Below are positions 8,426 through 17,933 of a stretch of DNA of 64,000 nucleotides, piece after piece. The translations under genes and the position numbers were made by a program. Source of the DNA: JAYFNU01 sp964460755. GTDB taxonomy: Bacteria; Bacillota; Clostridia; Oscillospirales; Ruminococcaceae. The stretch lies in assembly GCA_964460755.1 (NCBI GenBank), contig CAYWQL010000005.1:1-64000 (forward strand), read 5' to 3'. The notes below the pieces were generated by a model, which worked only from the letters and a program-made list of their open reading frames with translations, was not told the origin of the DNA and did no database searches. Position 1 is the first letter of the stretch. Each line of letters starts with the position of its first letter.

Positions 8426-10099
8426 ATGAGAAACATACCCATTGGCGAAGTATTGAAGCAGTGCGGCTATATCACCGAAGAAAAAATTCAACAGGCGCTT
8501 GTCGAGCAGAAAAAATATAAGGATAAGCGCCTTGGTCAGGTGCTTATCGAAATGGGCTTCGTGACTGAGAATCAAGTGCTTGAGGCTCTCGCAAAGAGGC
8601 TTGACTATAAGCTCGTCAACATTGACACCCTTAATGTCAGCACCAAGGCGGTCGCCAAAATTCCGCGCATGGTCGCAGAGAAGTATACTATTCTTCCTAT
8701 TGACGAGCGGGACGGAAAGCTTATCGTCGTTATGAACGACCCGCTTAATTTTTACGCCGTTGAGGACGTTCGCCAAATTAGCGGTATGCCGCTCGAAATT
8801 GTTATCACCACAAAGGCAAGCATAAGAAACGCGATAAACTACTATTATTCAGAGCTTGAAGCGATTGAAAACGCAAAGCAAGCCAAGGCGGAAGCCAAGC
8901 TGAGCGATATACCGCAGATTGATTTAACCGACGTTAACGACGACGACGCAACCGTCGTAAAGATGCTTAACAGTATGCTCAATCAGGGCTATGCCAGCGG
9001 TGCGAGCGATATTCATATTGAGCCGTTTGAAACAAGAACGATAGTCAGAATGAGAATAGACGGTGTTATCCTTGAATATGTAACGCTTCCCGCGACCCTT
9101 CATCAGTCGCTGGTTGCGCGTATTAAGATTATGTCGGGACTCGATATAGCCGAGCGACGTCTTCCGCAGGACGGGCATTTCAGGGCAAAAATCAACAGCG
9201 TTGAGGTCAACATAAGGACGTCGGTTATTCCGACCGTCTACGGCGAAAAAGCCGTGCTTCGTTACCTTACGACAAACTCCGCTATCGACCGCGCCGAGCA
9301 TTACGGAATGGACGACAACAACTTCAAGCGTATTGAACGCATATTAAAGGCGCCCCACGGTATTTTATATATTACGGGTCCGACCGGTTCGGGAAAAACG
9401 ACCACCCTTTATATGATGCTTGAGAAAATGACGCAAAAGGCGGTTAATATTTCAACCATTGAAGACCCTGTCGAAAAGAATATCGAGCGCATTAATCAGG
9501 TTCAGGTAAACCCCACGGCGGGGCTCACCTTTGAAGCGGGGCTTCGCTCAATTCTTCGTCAGGACCCCGACGTGATAATGGTAGGCGAAACGCGCGACAG
9601 CGAAACGGCGGAAATATCCGTTCGCGCCGCAATAACGGGACATTTTGTTTTCTCGACGCTTCATACCAACGACGCCGTCTCGTCGATAGTCCGTCTTGAG
9701 GATATGGGGCTTCCGAAATATATGGTCGCGAACTCACTCGTCGGAGTTATGGCGCAGCGTCTTGTTAGAAAGATATGCCCCTATTGCTCGACCGAGTACG
9801 CGCCCGACGACAGTGAAAGGGCGATTGTCGGAAACGGCATAACCGCGCTTCATAAGGGGAAGGGCTGCCCATATTGCAAAAACACGGGATACAAGGGGCG
9901 CATAGCCATTCACGAGGTGCTCATTGTAGACAGAGAAATTCGCCGTATGATTACAAACGGCGAGGATATGGATAAAATAACGGAATACGCCGTTACAAGG
10001 CAGGGAATGAAGCCCCTTCGTCACAGCGCGTTGGAGCTTGTCTATGGCGGGGTAACAACCGTTGAGGAATTATTAAAAGTAACATATTCGGTCGATTAG
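8426..10099 (+). CDS. pilB: Pilus extension ATPase PilB
   Basis: This 557-residue hexameric ATPase powers pilus extension. The N-terminal GspE/MshEN domain (about 1-140) begins IGEVLKQCGYITEEKIQQAL and includes the repeated glutamine/leucine pattern that in MshE-type domains binds cyclic di-GMP. The ATPase core has Walker A GPTGSGKTTTLYMM (about 318-331), an Asp box (TIEDPVE), Walker B (LRQDPDVIMVGETRD) and a His box (TGHFVFSTLHTNDA). The tetracysteine zinc site is visible as CPYC and CPYCKNTGYKGR near the C-terminus. It is followed 10 bases later by pilT. Confidence 0.97.
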   Translation: MRNIPIGEVLKQCGYITEEKIQQALVEQKKYKDKRLGQVLIEMGFVTENQVLEALAKRLDYKLVNIDTLNVSTKAVAKIPRMVAEKYTILPIDERDGKLIVVMNDPLNFYAVEDVRQISGMPLEIVITTKASIRNAINYYYSELEAIENAKQAKAEAKLSDIPQIDLTDVNDDDATVVKMLNSMLNQGYASGASDIHIEPFETRTIVRMRIDGVILEYVTLPATLHQSLVARIKIMSGLDIAERRLPQDGHFRAKINSVEVNIRTSVIPTVYGEKAVLRYLTTNSAIDRAEHYGMDDNNFKRIERILKAPHGILYITGPTGSGKTTTLYMMLEKMTQKAVNISTIEDPVEKNIERINQVQVNPTAGLTFEAGLRSILRQDPDVIMVGETRDSETAEISVRAAITGHFVFSTLHTNDAVSSIVRLEDMGLPKYMVANSLVGVMAQRLVRKICPYCSTEYAPDDSERAIVGNGITALHKGKGCPYCKNTGYKGRIAIHEVLIVDREIRRMITNGEDMDKITEYAVTRQGMKPLRHSALELVYGGVTTVEELLKVTYSVD

Positions 10100-10109
10100 G
10101 AGGAAGCAT

Positions 10110-11159
10110 ATGGGACGCATTAACGATTTGGTGGTTTTCGCGCGGAGCAAAAACTGCTCCGACGTTCATCTTACGGCGGGTGAGCCGTGTATGTTTCGCA
10201 TTCACGGGACTCTCGTTCCCGTAAAGGCGGATTTCGCCGACGGCGAGGTAGAAAGCGAAATCCTTTCTCTTTGCGACAGGGCGCAGAAGGAAAAATTAGA
10301 GCGCGGTGAAGACCTTGATTTCGCATACGAAACGTCGGACAAAAACCGTCAGCGCGTCAATATCTTCAGACAACAGGGAAAGCTTTCGGCGGCGATACGC
10401 CTTTTAAACGATACCGTTCCTTCGCTTTCCGATTTAAAGCTTCCGCCTATACTTGAAACCCTTGCCGACCAGCCGCGTGGGCTTGTCCTTGTGACGGGGC
10501 CGACGGGAAGCGGCAAATCGACAACCCTCGCGGCGATGATAGACAGAATTAACGCCAGTCGCCCCGTTCATATTATTACGATTGAAGACCCGATTGAATA
10601 TGTATATACGCCTATAAAGGCTCTCGTTCATCAGCGGGAGGTCGGACGTGACGTGACAAGCTTCGCTTCGGCGCTTCGTTCGGCTCTTCGAGAAGACCCC
10701 GACGTTATTCTCGTCGGCGAGATGCGCGACTACGAAACCATATCCGCGGCGGTTACGGCGGCAGAAACGGGTCACCTTGTTCTTTCTACCCTTCATACAA
10801 CGGGCGCGGCGCAGACCATCGACCGTATTGTTGACGCCTGTCCCGCCGAGACTCAGCGCCAGATGAGAACCCAGCTTTCGACGATACTTCGCGGAGTTGT
10901 GACCCAAGCGCTTTTGCCTCTTGCGTCGGGCGGCGGTCGCATAGCCGCGACAGAGGTGCTTGTCGGCACCGACGCCGTGCTGAATCTTATTCGCGAAAAC
11001 AAGACCTATCAGCTCCCAAGCTGTATGCAGTCGGGCGGCGCGGTTGGAATGCATACCTTCGACAGCGACCTTTTATCGTATGCGAAACGCGGCTTGATTG
11101 CGAGGGAAACGGCTCTTAGCTGGGCGTTTTTTCCGAAGGATATCGAGGGCTTACTGTAA
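10110..11159 (+). CDS. pilT: Pilus retraction ATPase PilT
   Basis: This 349-residue hexameric ATPase disassembles the pilus. It has an N-terminal PAS-like domain opening with SKNCSDVHLTAGEPCMFRI, Walker A GPTGSGKSTTLAAM (about 130), an Asp box IEDPIEYV, Walker B REDPDVILVGEMRD and a His box TGHLVLSTLHTTGA. The C-terminal IRENKTYQLPS matches the PilT signature and separates it from PilB. AGGAGG precedes ATG 10110. Presence of PilT predicts twitching or DNA-uptake ability. It ends the pilus operon. Confidence 0.97.
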   Translation: MGRINDLVVFARSKNCSDVHLTAGEPCMFRIHGTLVPVKADFADGEVESEILSLCDRAQKEKLERGEDLDFAYETSDKNRQRVNIFRQQGKLSAAIRLLNDTVPSLSDLKLPPILETLADQPRGLVLVTGPTGSGKSTTLAAMIDRINASRPVHIITIEDPIEYVYTPIKALVHQREVGRDVTSFASALRSALREDPDVILVGEMRDYETISAAVTAAETGHLVLSTLHTTGAAQTIDRIVDACPAETQRQMRTQLSTILRGVVTQALLPLASGGGRIAATEVLVGTDAVLNLIRENKTYQLPSCMQSGGAVGMHTFDSDLLSYAKRGLIARETALSWAFFPKDIEGLL

Positions 11160-11164
11160 CAGTA

Positions 11165-11189
11165 GGGACGGCGTAAGCCGTTCCTTTTT
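11165..11189 (+). terminator. Terminator of the pilus operon
   Basis: Stem gggacggc (11165-11172) with gccgttcc (11177-11184), one G-U pair, loop gtaa, then ttttt, five bases after the pilT stop. Confidence 0.85.
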
Positions 11190-11270
11190 AATATGAAATA
11201 GCAGTTGCTATGTGAGGAAGATTATGTTAGAATCTTTCAGAAAGAATTTTTTACATAAAGGGGAACAGAA

Positions 11271-12272
11271 ATGAACAGGCAAACTCTTGAAATTGTGTCG
11301 GCATGGGGCTTCAACAGCGACGCTATGTCTGACACGGCTTACGGTGTATACGACGGCTACAACTTTTTGTACGCGTTTGACGGACAAATGAATCGCTTTA
11401 CCTTTAGCACGTCGGTTTGTCAGGGACAGGGCGTTTTGCCCAATCTTCAAACCCTTCGCTCGGTAGCGAAGCTTACAAAGAGCATTACGACGGTTACCGC
11501 GCAGGGCTTTAAGGTCAACTTCGTGCTTAAGGGCGGCAACAAGCAGAAGACGATTGACGCAGGACGCGAGGCTTTAATGATAATAACCCGGTTTCTTCGC
11601 GAAAACGGTTTTAGCCCTTGCTGCCAAAGCTGCGGCTCCATCGGTGCGGCCGACGCCTATGTTGTCGGCGGCGCGGCAAGCCTTCTTTGTATGGGGTGTT
11701 TTTCAAAGACGAGCCAGCTCGCCGATATGAAACAGCAAAGTGAAAAGCAAAAGCGTGAGAACGTCCTCGGTGGAGTTATAGGCGCGCTTCTCGGTTCGCT
11801 TCTCGGCGCGGCGGTCATCGTTATTTTGTCTCAGCTCGGCTATGTCGCCGTTCTTTCGGGTCTTGTGATTGCCTTTTGTACACTTAAGGGCTATGAAATG
11901 CTTGCAGGCAAGCTTTCGACAAAGGGAATTATAATAAGCATAGTTATTATGGCAATTATGATTTATGTCGGAAACCGCATTGACTGGGCAATTTCCGTTG
12001 CGTCATACTTTGAGGTTGATTTCTTCACCGCGTTTAGAGCAATACCTACGCTTCTTGCCGAGGGTTATATTGAAGGCGGAAGCTATTATGGAAACCTCGT
12101 GCTTGTCTATCTTTTCGCCGCGGGCGGCGCGATACCCACGATTATCGGTATGCTTCGTCAGAAAAAAGTCGCCAACGTTACCTACAAGATGGGTGAGAGC
12201 ATTCCCGTTATGAGCGGTTCTGCGGCGAGCGTTTCCGCGTCGAACGAAGGTATGGGTCAAGGCATAGAATAA
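11271..12272 (+). CDS. Zinc-ribbon membrane protein of unknown function
   Basis: This 333-residue protein is not recognised. Residues 1-110 form a soluble domain with no known motif. A probable zinc ribbon follows (CCQSCG at 117-122 and CMGC at 140-143). A charged linker then leads to several membrane segments: roughly 165-205 (two helices), 215-240, and a last one near 280-300, preceded by SYFEVDFFTAFRAIPTLLAEG. The C-terminal tail is cytoplasmic-like and Ser/Met rich. AAGGGGAAC precedes ATG 11271. It has its own unit: the pilus terminator lies upstream and a bidirectional terminator downstream. Clostridia often carry such proteins without assigned function. Confidence 0.8.
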   Translation: MNRQTLEIVSAWGFNSDAMSDTAYGVYDGYNFLYAFDGQMNRFTFSTSVCQGQGVLPNLQTLRSVAKLTKSITTVTAQGFKVNFVLKGGNKQKTIDAGREALMIITRFLRENGFSPCCQSCGSIGAADAYVVGGAASLLCMGCFSKTSQLADMKQQSEKQKRENVLGGVIGALLGSLLGAAVIVILSQLGYVAVLSGLVIAFCTLKGYEMLAGKLSTKGIIISIVIMAIMIYVGNRIDWAISVASYFEVDFFTAFRAIPTLLAEGYIEGGSYYGNLVLVYLFAAGGAIPTIIGMLRQKKVANVTYKMGESIPVMSGSAASVSASNEGMGQGIE

Positions 12273-12288
12273 CCCAGAAACAAAACAT

Positions 12289-12322
12289 TCCCCCCAGCGT
12301 AAGCTGGGGGGACATTTTTTTA
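12289..12322. terminator. Bidirectional terminator between convergent genes
   Basis: A perfect 10-bp stem, tccccccagc (12289-12298) with gctgggggga (12303-12312), loop gtaa, is followed on the plus strand by caTTTTTTT. On the minus strand it follows the GH25 gene stop and is trailed by a short T-containing stretch (TGTTTTG), so it can serve both genes. Confidence 0.85.
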
Positions 12323-12327
12323 TGAGG

Positions 12328-13251
12328 TTATTTCTTTTTAGCAGAATAATCAGTGAAGCTGAGGTTAAGGTCGACGTCGTAGTTTATGCCGTCTATCGTA
12401 CCGTACCGGGTGTACTGAACTATGTCATAATCATAATAGAAGGACGGAATTGAATCGTACTGAGCCAGCCAAAAGTCGTATTGACTTATTTTTGAAAGGT
12501 CGTATTCCATATACGCAAGCTCAAGGTTGAAATAGACCATCGGCGTATATCCCGCGTCCTTTATCATATCGCAGAAGGTGACGCAACAGCTTGTAAGAAT
12601 TTCGCTTGAGAGGTTTTCTGTGCGGTATGCTGGCTCGTGATGCTCCCAGTCGAAAACGACGGGATAGCTAATCTTATCCTTAAAGGGCTTCAAAAGCTTC
12701 AGCACCATATTCGCCTCCTCCTTCGCCTCCTCCACGGTTATTGCTTGGGAGAAAAAGTAGACGCCGACGTTAATTCCCGCGTCGTAAGCGCCCTTCACGT
12801 TGTCCTCAAAGTAGCTGTCGGGATAGAGCGCACCCTCGGTTGCCCCGCGGTTTCCTATACGGATAAAGGCGAAATCTACGCCTGCGTTTTTCACCGCCGT
12901 CCAGTCAATCGTTTCCTGATGTCCCGAAACGTCTATTCCAAAATAGCTTTTTACGCCCTTTTCGTTGTATGTCAGCCTTCCGTCCTCGTCGTTAAAAAAT
13001 GCCGTGTTGTACGGGCTTGTTTCAATGTCGGGGAAGGCGGCGAGGGTGTGAGCGCCGTATTCGAAGTAGACTGTTTCCTTTGGCGGGGCGACAGGCTCGG
13101 GTTTTATTTCATCGTTTTTTCCCGTAAGCAGGAGTATCGCCGTCACGATGGCCGCGACGACAACGACGGGTATCAGCAAATAGACAACAATCTCGGAGGT
13201 GGAGTATTTGCCTTTTATTTTTTCAACGTTTTTTTGAAGCTTTATCGCCAT
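12328..13251 (-). CDS. Membrane-anchored GH25 lysozyme-family protein
   Basis: This 307-residue protein has a cytoplasmic basic start, a transmembrane anchor at about 22-45 (VVYLLIPVVVVAAIVTAILLL), a Pro/Glu-rich linker, then a glycoside hydrolase family 25 domain. The muramidase active-site features are visible: FGIDVSGHQ near the domain start, FIRIGNRG, VGVYFFSQA, and VVFDWEHHEP containing the DxE pair expected to catalyse cleavage of peptidoglycan. The start ATG at 13251 is chosen because AGGTGAT lies just upstream; the longer TTG form at 13266 would use that site as coding sequence. It is outward-facing, so it may remodel the cell wall, and proximity to the pilus operon suggests but does not prove a role in wall passage. 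Confidence 0.9.
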   Translation of the reverse strand: MAIKLQKNVEKIKGKYSTSEIVVYLLIPVVVVAAIVTAILLLTGKNDEIKPEPVAPPKETVYFEYGAHTLAAFPDIETSPYNTAFFNDEDGRLTYNEKGVKSYFGIDVSGHQETIDWTAVKNAGVDFAFIRIGNRGATEGALYPDSYFEDNVKGAYDAGINVGVYFFSQAITVEEAKEEANMVLKLLKPFKDKISYPVVFDWEHHEPAYRTENLSSEILTSCCVTFCDMIKDAGYTPMVYFNLELAYMEYDLSKISQYDFWLAQYDSIPSFYYDYDIVQYTRYGTIDGINYDVDLNLSFTDYSAKKK

Positions 13252-13318
13252 AAAATCACCTGTCAAAATTCGAGTATATCAGACAAATATTTTACCATAG
13301 ATAGCTTCATAAAGCAAA

Positions 13319-13346
13319 GAAAAAAGCCCAAATCATTTTGGGCTTT
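13319..13346 (-). terminator. Terminator of the threonine operon
   Basis: A perfect 10-bp stem, 13323-13332 with 13337-13346 (AAAGCCCAAA type, loop of four), lies six bases after the thrC stop on the minus strand and is followed by TTTCTTT. Confidence 0.85.
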
Positions 13347-13351
13347 AAGTT

Positions 13352-14842
13352 TTATTTTAGGAAGTCAAGCACAGCCTGTTTTAGACCGCCGACCTCGCTT
13401 GTGTCATTTTGAAGAATTGGTCGTCCTTCGATATTCATAAGGGGCATAGGAACGGGGGTTTTGGTAAGCTCGGAAAGGGTTGGCAGCGCCTTGAAGCAGT
13501 CGGCTTCGTTAACCGCCCTGCCTGTTATCGCCTCGAGCACGCTCGAAGCGAATTTGTATGGGCTTGCGGTCGAAACGATTATGGATACGTCATCGGGCGA
13601 CAGGGAAGCCTTAATGTTCTCATAAACGCCGAAGGCGACCGCCGTATGGGTGTCGATAAGATATGCGTCCTCATCAAAGACACGTTTAATTTCTTTTTTT
13701 GTCTGTTCGTCGTCGAGACTTCCGGCAAGGAAATTTTCCTGAATCTTTTTAAGGGTTTCGCTGTCAACGGAGTATTTCCCCGTTTCCTTCAAATCCTTCA
13801 TCCAGCCGCAGACCGCTTCGGAGTTATGGCCGCTTAGTTCATACAAAAGCCGCTCGAGGTTCGAAGAAATGAGTATATCCATTGAGGGCGAAAGGGTTTT
13901 GTAAAACTCGCGGTTGCGGTCGTAAACGCCCGTATTAATGAAATCGGTCAGTATATTGTTTTCGTTCGACGCGCAGATTATCCTGCCTATGGGCGCGCCC
14001 ATTTTTTTTGCGTAGAAGCAGGAAAGAATGTTGCCGAAGTTGCCCGTTGGGACGACAAAGGTCGCTTTTTTGTCGCCCGTCAATATGCCGTTGGTGCGAA
14101 GCTTGGCGCAGGTTCGTATATAATATACAATTTGGGGAAGAAGTCTACCCCAGTTTATAGAGTTTGCAGACGAGAAGGTATAGCCGAGCGCATAGGCGTT
14201 CTCGGCGAGCTCACTGTCGGCGAAAAGTCCCTTTACGGCGGTCTGCGCATCGTCAAAATTACCCTTTATGGCGACGACCTTGACGTTTCCGCCTTCTTGG
14301 GTTATCATCTGGCGCTTTTGCACCTCGCTTACGCCGTTTTGGGGATAGATGACCATTATTTTTGTTTTGGGCACGTCGCAGAAGCCTTCAAGAGCCGCCT
14401 TGCCCGTGTCGCCCGAGGTGGCGACCAGGATAGCGACGTTCTTGTCCGATTGAGTTTTTTTAAGGCTTGTGACGAGAAGACGCGGTGTAAGCTGAAGCGC
14501 CATATCCTTGAATGCCGCCGTCGGTCCATGCCAAAGCTCAAGCGAATAAACCCCGTTTTTAACCCGCTTTAGCGGCGCAACATCTATGCTGTCGAAGTTT
14601 TCGCCGTATGCGGCGTTAACACATTCGCGAATTTCGCCATTGTTAAAGGAGGGTATGAAGCGGTTGATTATATTTGCCGCGCATTCCTTGTAGGACGCTT
14701 CGCCGAACATATCCATATCGTGCTCGCACAGAACGGGGAAGTCGTCGGGAACGAAAAGCCCGCCGTCGCTCGCTATGCCCTTTATTACCGCTTGCTCAAA
14801 CGAAAAATTGTCGAGCGAGCCTCTTGTGCTGTTGTATATCAT
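13352..14842 (-). CDS. thrC: Threonine synthase
   Basis: This 496-residue PLP enzyme converts O-phosphohomoserine to threonine. The N-terminal domain (YNSTRG, DGGLFVP) and the PLP-lysine motif LWHGPTAAFKDMALQL (Lys112) are typical of the longer class of threonine synthases. A glycine-rich phosphate-binding loop is seen in VATSGDTGKAALEGF. It is the last gene of the minus-strand unit pheB-hom-lysC-thrC. No homoserine kinase is encoded in the window. Confidence 0.97.
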   Translation of the reverse strand: MIYNSTRGSLDNFSFEQAVIKGIASDGGLFVPDDFPVLCEHDMDMFGEASYKECAANIINRFIPSFNNGEIRECVNAAYGENFDSIDVAPLKRVKNGVYSLELWHGPTAAFKDMALQLTPRLLVTSLKKTQSDKNVAILVATSGDTGKAALEGFCDVPKTKIMVIYPQNGVSEVQKRQMITQEGGNVKVVAIKGNFDDAQTAVKGLFADSELAENAYALGYTFSSANSINWGRLLPQIVYYIRTCAKLRTNGILTGDKKATFVVPTGNFGNILSCFYAKKMGAPIGRIICASNENNILTDFINTGVYDRNREFYKTLSPSMDILISSNLERLLYELSGHNSEAVCGWMKDLKETGKYSVDSETLKKIQENFLAGSLDDEQTKKEIKRVFDEDAYLIDTHTAVAFGVYENIKASLSPDDVSIIVSTASPYKFASSVLEAITGRAVNEADCFKALPTLSELTKTPVPMPLMNIEGRPILQNDTSEVGGLKQAVLDFLK

Positions 14843-14853
14843 AATTATCTCCG

Positions 14854-16074
14854 TTATTCCGCTTTATCAAGCTCAAATTTATTAAACAGCGCCTTAACCG
14901 CCGTTTTTGCGTCGCCGCTCGCGACGATAAAGGAAATTTTGATTTCCGAAGTGCTTATCATCTCGATGTTGATGTTCGCCTCGCTCACCGCTTCAAACGC
15001 GGCGGCTAAAATCGAAGGATTGCTCTTGACTCCTGCGCCGACGACCGATACCTTAGCAACGTCCTTGCCGTAGGTCATACCCGACGCACCGAGCTTTTCG
15101 ACAAGCTTGTTGACTATCGGAAGGGTTACGTCCAAGATGTCCTCGCTCACGGTGAAGGCGATGTCGTTATGCATACCGCGCACTGCGCTTTGGATAACCA
15201 TATCGACAGGAATATCCGCATTGGCAAGGTCGCAGAAAACCTGCTTCGCCATACCCGGGCGGTCGGGAACGTCGAAAATAACGAGCTTCGCGACGTTAAA
15301 GTCGTGGGAAACACCGCTTATCTTACGCTGTGCCTCAAGCCGCTTTTTATTCGTGACAAGGGTTCCGCTCTTTTTCTCGAACGAGCTCAACACCTCGAAA
15401 TCCACGTCGTTTTGCATAGCGCATTCAACCGCGCGCGGCTGCATAACCTGCGCGCCGAGAGAAGCGAGCTCCAACATATTATCATATGATATATCGCGAA
15501 GCTTGGCGGCTTCTGTAATTTTTCGGGGGTCCATAGTATAAATGCCGTCGACATCGGTGAAAATTTTACAAAGGTCTGCGCCGAGCGCCGCCGCAAGGGC
15601 GATTGCCGTCGTGTCCGAGCCGCCGCGGCCAAGTGTCGCGACGTCGCCGTTTGGCATAATTCCCTGAAAGCCCGCGACGATAACAATACTGCCATCGGCA
15701 AGCTCGTTTTTTATTCGCGACGGGTCTATGCCCGAAAGGCGCGCGTAGCTGTAATTTCCCTCACAGTGTATGCCCGCTTGAAAGCAGGTGAGCGACAGGG
15801 CTTTTTCACCCATACTTTGAAGGGTGAGCACCATATACGCCGCCGACTGCTGTTCGCCCGTCGCCATAAGAAAGTCAAGCTCGCGTCGGTCATTATTCGG
15901 CGCTATTGTTTTTGCGTCAGCTAAAAGCTCGTCGGTGAGCTTACCCATAGCGGAAACAACCGCGACAACGTCGTTGCCCTCGTTTTTAATTTCAATTATT
16001 CTTTCGGCGACCGCCTTCATGCGCTCGAACGAGCCGACCGATGTTCCGCCGAATTTGCATACAACAAGTCCCAT
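14854..16074 (-). CDS. lysC: Aspartate kinase with two C-terminal ACT domains
   Basis: This 406-residue monofunctional aspartokinase phosphorylates aspartate, the entry step to lysine, threonine and methionine. The kinase domain opens with VCKFGGTSVGS and includes GFQGIMPNGDVATLGRGGSDTT. Two ACT regulatory domains lie at about 265-335 (KLVIFDVPDRPGMAKQVF) and 340-406 (VSVVGAGVKSNPSILAAAF), as in lysine/threonine feedback-inhibited enzymes. Its ATG overlaps the hom stop by one base. Placement between hom and thrC suggests threonine-branch use. Confidence 0.96.
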   Translation of the reverse strand: MGLVVCKFGGTSVGSFERMKAVAERIIEIKNEGNDVVAVVSAMGKLTDELLADAKTIAPNNDRRELDFLMATGEQQSAAYMVLTLQSMGEKALSLTCFQAGIHCEGNYSYARLSGIDPSRIKNELADGSIVIVAGFQGIMPNGDVATLGRGGSDTTAIALAAALGADLCKIFTDVDGIYTMDPRKITEAAKLRDISYDNMLELASLGAQVMQPRAVECAMQNDVDFEVLSSFEKKSGTLVTNKKRLEAQRKISGVSHDFNVAKLVIFDVPDRPGMAKQVFCDLANADIPVDMVIQSAVRGMHNDIAFTVSEDILDVTLPIVNKLVEKLGASGMTYGKDVAKVSVVGAGVKSNPSILAAAFEAVSEANINIEMISTSEIKISFIVASGDAKTAVKALFNKFELDKAE

Positions 16075-17372
16075 TAAAATTCTCCCTCTATGCCCGAGCT
16101 GTCAAGACAAATCATAGTGTTGATTTTATGAATGTAATCCTTTTTCATAAGCGCGTCGAGCGCGGCGCGAAGCTCGCTTTCCTTCGTCTTATGGGTTATG
16201 ATAACAAGCTCTGCGCGGTCTTCGCTAAGGGTATTTTGCTTGAGCGACGCGAGACTTATTCCGTGCTCGCCAAACTCGCTCGAAATGCCCGCGAGGACGT
16301 TTGTTTTGTCGGAAACAAGCATACGCACATAGAATTTGTTCGACGTCATAAAGACGTCCTTAACTTCTTTATTTTCGTAGCATATATTGTTGTATCGGCC
16401 GTGAACGCCGTCTTGGAGGTTTCGGCATATTTCCATTATATCACCCACAACCGAGCTTGCCGTCGGAAGCGAACCCGCGCCGCGTCCGAAAAGCATAACG
16501 TCGCCGACGGCGTCCGCATTAAGGAAAACCGCGTTAAACACGTCGTTGACCGAGGCGATAGGGTGCCGCTTCGGCACAAAGGCGGGGCGAACGTAGGCTT
16601 CGATTTTTCCCTCGTCCTGCTTGGCGACGCCGACGAGCTTTATTACATATCCAAGCTCCTTTGCCACTAAGATATCGGTCTTGTCGATTTCTGTGATACC
16701 CTCGCAGTAGACCTCGGAAAGCTTAACCTGCGAATTAAAGGCAATGGTCGAAAGAATGGATATCTTTCTTGCCGCGTCAAGCCCCTCAACGTCGGCGCTC
16801 GGATTTGCTTCGGCATAGCCTAATTCCTGCGCGTCGGCAAGCGCGTCTTCATAAGAAGCGTTCTCGTTCGCCATTTTTGTGAGGATATAGTTAGTCGTTC
16901 CGTTGAGAATACCGATTATTTCGTTGAACCGGTTGCCCGCAAGGGTTCCCTTAAAGGGAAGAATTATCGGAATGCCGCCGCCGACGCTCGCTTCATAGTA
17001 GAAGTCGACATTGTTTTTCGCGGCGAGATCGTTGAGCTCCTTCCAGTAAAGCGCGATTAAATCCTTGTTCGCCGTTACGATATGCTTCTTATGCTCCATA
17101 GCCTTTGTTATAAACTCATAGGCTATTTTCGTTCCTCCGATAAGCTCGACGACGATTTCGATTTCTTTGTCGTTCAGTATTTCGTTGTAGTCGCTGCAAA
17201 GCTGTTCTTCCTTTACGCCAAGCTTTCGCGGCTTGTCAAAATCGAGCTCAAGTATTTTTTTGATTTCAATCTTGTCGCCGAGTCTCTTTTCAATGTCGCG
17301 GCGGTTGTCGTTCAAAAGCTTGTATACGCCCGACGCGACCGTGCCGCAGCCGAGTAGTGCAATTTTAATCAT
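16074..17372 (-). CDS. hom: Homoserine dehydrogenase
   Basis: This 432-residue NAD(P)H enzyme reduces aspartate semialdehyde to homoserine. It has the N-terminal dinucleotide-binding loop IALLGCGTVASGVYKLL, the conserved GGGIPIILPFKGTLAGNRF and GILNGTTNYILTKM motifs, and a C-terminal ACT domain at about 350-425 (FYVRMLVSDKTNVLAGISSE), presumably for threonine inhibition. No aspartokinase fusion is present. It overlaps lysC by one base. Confidence 0.97.
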   Translation of the reverse strand: MIKIALLGCGTVASGVYKLLNDNRRDIEKRLGDKIEIKKILELDFDKPRKLGVKEEQLCSDYNEILNDKEIEIVVELIGGTKIAYEFITKAMEHKKHIVTANKDLIALYWKELNDLAAKNNVDFYYEASVGGGIPIILPFKGTLAGNRFNEIIGILNGTTNYILTKMANENASYEDALADAQELGYAEANPSADVEGLDAARKISILSTIAFNSQVKLSEVYCEGITEIDKTDILVAKELGYVIKLVGVAKQDEGKIEAYVRPAFVPKRHPIASVNDVFNAVFLNADAVGDVMLFGRGAGSLPTASSVVGDIMEICRNLQDGVHGRYNNICYENKEVKDVFMTSNKFYVRMLVSDKTNVLAGISSEFGEHGISLASLKQNTLSEDRAELVIITHKTKESELRAALDALMKKDYIHKINTMICLDSSGIEGEF

Positions 17373-17408
17373 ATCCTTCTCCTAATATATATTATTATAA
17401 TAATTCAT

Positions 17409-17855
17409 TTAATTCACGCCGTCGATGCGTGCGTCGAGCACCCCTTCAAGTGAAAGAAAGGCGGTGATTATTTCCGACGGGTCGACGGTAACGTGCTCGG
17501 TTCCAACCGATATGGTGACGAGCGCTGTGCCGCGGGAGGGAAGTCCCTGATTAATTGTGAGGACGTTTCCCGAGAACTTCGCTATTTCGGTCAGCACCCG
17601 TGAAAGAACCCCGGGCGAATGGTCAAGGGTCAGCGATATATTGGTTATTTCCATTGTGCTGAGCTCAAAAAAATTGAAAATGCCGTCGCGATATTTGTAA
17701 AATGTGCTCCGCGCGATGCCAAGCTTGTCCGCCGCCTCGGGCACCGACGCCGCCTCGCCCCGCGTCATCATTTCCTTTACCTTGACTGTTTTCAATATGC
17801 CCTCGGGAAGAATATCCTCCGCGACGACATAGTATTTGCGCCTGTTCTTTTTCAT
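17409..17855 (-). CDS. pheB: UPF0735 / PheB-type ACT domain protein, likely operon regulator
   Basis: This 148-residue protein has an N-terminal helix-turn-helix-like region (about 25-60: MMTRGEAASVPEAADKLGIA then RSTFYKYRDGIF) and a C-terminal ACT domain (about 70-145: ITNISLTLDHSPGVLSRVL). The arrangement matches the UPF0735 family known as PheB in Bacillus. ACT domains bind amino acids, so a ligand-sensing regulator of the threonine genes behind it is a reasonable inference. GGAGGT lies before ATG 17855, and a strong promoter lies 50-78 bases upstream. It is the first gene of the operon. Confidence 0.88.
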   Translation of the reverse strand: MKKNRRKYYVVAEDILPEGILKTVKVKEMMTRGEAASVPEAADKLGIARSTFYKYRDGIFNFFELSTMEITNISLTLDHSPGVLSRVLTEIAKFSGNVLTINQGLPSRGTALVTISVGTEHVTVDPSEIITAFLSLEGVLDARIDGVN

Positions 17856-17904
17856 CAGACCTCCGTGTTCGTGTGAGATAGAAAATGTATACTGCGTACG
17901 GACA

Positions 17905-17933
17905 ATTATATATCATCCCTTTTTACAAATCAA
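17905..17933 (-). promoter_or_regulatory. SigmaA promoter of the pheB-hom-lysC-thrC operon
   Basis: On the minus strand TTGATT (17933-17928), 17-base spacer, TATAAT (17910-17905). It is divergent from the serC promoter, with about 150 bases of AT-rich sequence between them in which nothing else was seen. Confidence 0.85.
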
